From NCBI GenBank assembly GCA_963678705.1, contig OY783212.1, positions 9,486,001 to 9,550,000 of the forward strand: a stretch of 64,000 nucleotides of DNA, in the 5' to 3' direction. This DNA is from Panorpa germanica (Eukaryota > Arthropoda > Insecta > Mecoptera > Panorpidae). Below are positions 59,616 through 64,000 of the stretch, piece by piece (position 1 is the stretch's first letter; the number at the start of each line of letters is the position of its first letter). A program made the translations under genes and the position numbers. The notes under the pieces were generated by a model. It saw nothing but the letters and a program-made list of their open reading frames with translations. It had not been told where the DNA came from and did not search any database.

Positions 59616-62600
59616 ATGAATTTGTTGCATGCAAGTGTTGTGTTAATAATATGTCTTACACTAGTTGGGAATTCTCTTGCTGACATTACAATACTGGAAG
59701 CAGAGGTAAGAAATGATCTAGTTTTTAATAAATACATTAAACGCATACATAACACACACTGTGATAAAACTGCTCCAAAGCAAAGTAACATCAAACGTTT
59801 TTAGCCATGACTGTACTAATTACGTAGCGTTTTAAATCTCCATATTTTACATTTATTTTGAACACTAATTTCGAGGTTGTATTTTATTTTAATACACATT
59901 TAAAAAAAGTTGAACTGTAAGTTGCTATACCCTAAGAATATTCATTTTTTCTCTAGAAATCTGTCTCCCTAGATGAAGAATCCCAGGATATGAGAATTAT
60001 AAATGTTTGAAATGTCATTACTGCAGCACTATGAAATTATATATTGTGGAATTAGGTATTTCTAGACATTTAATATAAATAAATAAAATGTATTTTATAT
60101 ATTTTAATTGTTTTAAATCAAGTTGGTATTATTTCTGCGCTATGTAGATTCATATTTTTGTTTTTATTAAATATTATTGAAAATATTGATGGAATCTCGC
60201 TAAACCTGTTCATTATTAAGTTCTAAAGGTATTAAAGGTTTCCTTTTTTTTTATTTATGGTTTCTCAGGCTTCCTAGGCACCTAGCCTTTTATCGCCTTT
60301 TATGGTGATAGCAAGCTCGAATTTAAGGGGGGAATACCGGGCTACTTCGGGTGTGCTAAATTCCGAAGGCACTGCGTACCCATTTAGTTTGTTAATTTTT
60401 ATATATTTTGAGGAAAAGACTTTTTTTTAGTTCTCACGGAAATTGTCAGGAACAACAACGCTATCCAGATACTTTTTTATGACTTAACTTTTTTTGAAAC
60501 TCACAGTGTGTAGGGGGTACGGGGACGCCAATGTGAAGTTCTTGCCCCGGTTCGAATGTATCGTAGATGCGTTACTTTGGAAAATGAAATTAATTAAATA
60601 AATATCAACTTACCAAGCATACTTTAGAGTATTTAAAAAAAAAATAACACAGGAATACTTACAGTTAAAGACTATGTACAGACAGACCACAGTTTAACTA
60701 TATCTTTCAATTATTTAAGCTTAGTTTATGCTTAGTTTATGGTTTTAATGTATTGGAAAATATCAATGAATATACCTCAAAATTATAATAAATGTTCTCT
60801 TTTATCAACAGAAATATTTAAAAACTTATGGATTCATGAGTCAGGATGAGGGAGTAACAGATCTTAGAAAAGCTTTAGAATTGTTTCAAACGTTTAGTAG
60901 AATAGAAGTAACAGGTAAGAAAAAAGAACAAATATGTAGAGTGTGTGTATGTTCATAAATTTAAATTCTTTATAAGACGTTTTTATGCGAGTATACATGG
61001 CATTTGCAATATTATTAGACTATTTTTTAATTTTATGGTGCCTATCTTTCGCCTATTATCGATGTGATATCGGTGTGTTATATTTTGTCTTCTACTGGTT
61101 AAAACCATACTTTGTTGAGGTGATAATTTAAATAAAAAGATATGTGTATCTGTCTGTGAAATGAGTATGAGCTTAGAGAATTGTGTGTTTTGGTAGTCTG
61201 TATTTGTTCTTGAAGAGTAGGCTGTCATGTGTGTATTGCCTCAGATGTGGTATTAGTGGATTGTCGTGTGTTTTTATAATGCTGTAGTTTTATAATGAAT
61301 TTGATGTATAGTCATAAGATAAGTCATTTGCATGTTTCCCAGATTTGTATGTTAATATCGGTTGTATAATTTTGTGATATATTTGTTTCTTATAGTGTGT
61401 ATTCTGTTCCTTTAAGAGTCTCTTTAGTGTTCAATATTTTTAGGCCTTCTGGATCCACAGACTAAGGCAGTAATGACAAAACCTCGATGTGGCATAGAAG
61501 ACAAACAGGGCGGAAAATTATCGATTGCGCACGAGTTCAATCTGTTAAGTAAGTTGAAAATTTAAGATCAAATTTGAAATATGACTCTGTTTAAATAAGA
61601 AGTTTTACAAGTTTTAAAAAAAAAGTTTTTAAAAAAAGTATATCTAGTTTGATATACTAGATTCGTTCAGAGGCTAATGAAGCACCGATGTAAAAATTAT
61701 ATGTATTTAAGGCTTTGCTAAGATCCTCTAGGTTAAGATTAACATAGAAAATATACCGGTAGTAAATAACATTGAAAAATGAGATTATTTATACATTTAA
61801 CATTTAAATAAATCAATATTTACACTTTTTTGGAAAATTTCAATAAATGCTTTAGGAAAGTTACTTAGTCTTTCTTTATTTACACTGTAAATTTTAACTA
61901 AATTAACTGAAATACTCAATGGTTACACTTCAATTCTATGTTGTGAAAAATTATTTAAAAATTGTTGAAAATTATTTACAAAATCATGAAATTGAGTTTT
62001 CTATTCTAATTCTATTCGACTGTAATTGATTTGACTCAAAATTGATTGAATAACAAAATTACCTATTGCAGATAGTCGATGGGAGAAAAGTGAATTGACT
62101 TACAGAGTATCGAATCACCACAGGTCTTTGAATGATGTTGAAGTGGATGAAGACATAAGAGATGCTTTACTTATTTGGTCAAAATATACACCCATAACAT
62201 TCAGAGAAGTACATGATGATGACGCTGATATAAAAATTAGCTTTGAAACAGGAGATCATGGGGATGGTAAGCCATTTCTGCCAGGAACTTCTGTCATTGC
62301 ACACGCTTTTGCACCAGGTCGTGAAGTAAGTTTCTATACCATACAAATAAAATATTATTATATTTTAAATATTTTTATGTAAAATAATAATTATAAACTA
62401 CACTTTAGAGGGGAGGTGATGTTCACTTTAACAACGACATAGCTTGGACTACTGGTAGCCAAGATTATGACCGCACAAATCTATATAACGTTGCTGCACA
62501 TGAATTTGGTCATGCTCTTGGTATTGACCACTCAAATATTCTGGAAGCTTTAATGGCTCCAGCGTATTCAACAAAGAATTTTAGAAACAATCTTCATAGT

Positions 62601-63956
62601 GATGACATAATGGCAATACAGGTAAAAAAGGAAGATATGGATGCAAAAGAAGTGATAGTCTTATAGATTTGTATTTTTCTATATGGATATTTAGTGAAAT
62701 CTTTTGTTTTCTCCGGCTCTGTAATTTTGGTAGATGTCTAAAAAACATAAGATGTACAACTAAGCTATGTTGTATTTATTGCAGAATCTTTATGGAAACA
62801 AAGGAGGTCTTCCTCCCAATAATGAACTATGTCAAATAAACAAAATTGATACAATTCTAACGACTGGAAGTGGAAACGTAATAGTTTTTAAAGATAAGTT
62901 TTACTGGAGGCTTCCTTTAAGTAAATATCCAAATTTTCCAAAGAAGATAACTGATAATCTTCCAGAACTTCCAGAAGGAATTGATGCAGCATTTACTAAT
63001 ACAGAGAAAGATACTTATTATTTTAAAAACGATACAGTTTGGAAATATAATGTACGAACTTTATATCCAGGTTTTCCAAAACGTATTTCCGTAGAATTTC
63101 CGGGAATTCCAAACTACATCGATACGGTATTCCAAGTGCAATTCACTGAGAAATTGTTCTTCTTTAAAGGTAATGATTTTCTACTGGCATAAAAGGTAAC
63201 AATTGGCTACTCGTTTTGTTTTAAGTTACAGTTTTAATTTTAAGTCTTAGTGCATATGCGCCGTATGTTAGTAATAGACTTGCTTTTTTATTAATTAATA
63301 TATTAAGCGCTTAAGTTAGTAAGCGCATCACTTGAGCTGCACAACAGCTGGACCGATTTGGAATTTTTTTTTTTTTTTAAGTCTTGTTTGCTGATATTTA
63401 ATTTACGAATCAAGCTAATAGTGACGAGTGACGAATAGAGACACAGAGAACGTCAGTCGAGTCAGCTAATTTATAGTAATATATATAACTAGCGTTTACC
63501 TCCGTATGCGGCTAAGCGACGTATGTTTTGTGCAGATAATTTAAATTCAATACAATTCTATTCAATTCAATTTAAATCATAATTCCATTTTTTATTGTTA
63601 ATTTGTCAACATAAACATATGGAGAAAATAATTATGCTTATTGCCATACGTTATACTATTTTTGCAACTAGAAGTAAAATAAAAACTAAACTAAAACAGT
63701 AGGTGAGAATGATACTTAAGTTTTAATGAAAATTTAGAACATTGCGTCAATTTATAACTGTACATATTTATCTTCCACAGGCGATCTGGTGTGGGGATTT
63801 GAACGCAACAAGACCCCAAAAGTAGCCAGTAAGTATCCTGTCAATATAACGAACTGGGGTGTGCCTACCCCTTTCGATGGGGTGTTCATCAATCAGGACG
63901 ACATATACATATTTAAAGAGAGGAAGTTTTATAAGTTGAATGTGACTGATAACACC
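59616..63956 (+). CDS. Secreted matrix metalloproteinase with full propeptide (MMP-B), 3' end beyond window
   Basis: Seven exons are visible: 59616-59705, 60812-60914, 61444-61548, 62072-62325, 62409-62621, 62785-63169 and 63781-63956 (442 codons). The last ends at a GTATGT donor, so a short final exon with the terminal cysteine should follow after 64000. Order: signal peptide ([21 protein letters not shown]); propeptide helices ([35 protein letters not shown]); cysteine switch PRCGIED (C80); catalytic domain with [25 protein letters not shown] (H215, E216, H219, H225) and Met-turn ALM; and hemopexin blades beginning at KIDTIL, GIDAAF, YIDTVF and PFDGVF. There is no furin site and no hinge of usual length. 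Exon borders match MMP-A except for the additional propeptide exon 2. Introns are longer, and intron 1 holds a LINE 3' fragment. Confidence 0.88.
60250..60312 (-). mobile_element. LINE 3'-terminal fragment in MMP-B intron 1
   Basis: Reverse complement of the family end: GGCGATAAAAGGCTAGGTGC then CTAGGAAGCCTGAGAAACC with an A-rich tail. Only about 60 bases, so extremely 5' truncated. Confidence 0.7.
61055..61265 (+). repeat. Dispersed repeat in MMP-B intron 2, related to 6.04-6.25 kb
   Basis: GAATTGTGTGTTTTGGTAGT and the following TAGGCTGTCATG block match the intron 1 repeat of group 7-like unit B in the same order and strand. Internal indels are present. Class unknown. Confidence 0.5.
63290..63540. 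repeat. Candidate dispersed repeat in MMP-B intron 6
   Basis: GAGCTGCACAACAGCTGGAC followed by a long T run, and ATATATATAACTAGCGTTTA before a GCGGCTAAGCGAC stem, resemble end sequences of common insect LINE or rolling-circle elements. A faintly similar start (ACTAGAGCTTATAACCGTCG) occurs at 52.72 kb. Borders and class are not established. Confidence 0.35.
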
Positions 63957-64000
63957 GTATGTTTCAATTTACTGCTATATTGTACACATATATACCTTTA

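Overview
The window looks like insect nuclear DNA. It is strongly AT-rich and intron-bearing, it carries a Himar1-like (irritans subfamily) mariner transposon, RNase H-bearing non-LTR retrotransposon 3' ends, a tRNA-derived SINE and several MITE families, and its host genes are two typical arthropod secreted families. The order or species cannot be named from sequence alone. No rRNA, true tRNA gene, CRISPR array or prokaryotic feature was found, and no LTR element or other virus-like element that could be supported.

Region 1 (about 0.2-16.8 kb) is a tandem array of small secreted genes, all on the plus strand. The predicted proteins (221-223 aa with a signal peptide) resemble the mite group 7 allergen / JHBP-takeout-BPI lipid-binding fold. 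Four units have exons: A (broken by an in-frame stop and a late frameshift), B (intact, with a mariner in intron 1), C (intact, divergent, with one extra intron) and D (intact, very close to B but without the mariner). Between A and B lies a unit that kept its 5' and 3' flanks but has no gene body. Unit C sits between 1.05-kb inverted repeat arms that carry copies of the same LINE 3' end. A GC-richer block of about 65-70 bp lies upstream of A, B, D and the empty unit and is a candidate shared promoter module.

Region 2 (about 16.8-53.2 kb) is a gene-poor stretch of about 36 kb. It holds a near-perfect 0.6-kb palindrome, a 195-bp tandem duplication, a 113-bp hairpin, a Harbinger-like MITE with TTA duplications, a second MITE family, a small hAT-like MITE, tRNA-derived SINE copies, two LINE fragments with clear 12-bp target site duplications, a 129-bp pyrimidine-rich tandem repeat and a long TA microsatellite (a second lies at 58.1 kb, in Region 3). 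A single 36-base exon-like segment on the minus strand (28.1 kb) is the only hint of host coding sequence.

Region 3 (53.2-64.0 kb) is a cluster of secreted matrix metalloproteinases (MMPs) on the plus strand. It has a decayed fragment of one hemopexin exon, a complete 7-exon gene (409 aa), and a second gene whose first seven exons are present and whose last exon lies beyond the window. The two share all intron positions except at the propeptide. The first gene lacks the helical propeptide exon and keeps only the cysteine-switch exon, apparently joined through a displaced acceptor that restores phase. Together the two gene clusters look like lineage-specific expansions of secreted proteins, each with birth, decay and transposon insertion visible in the sequence.
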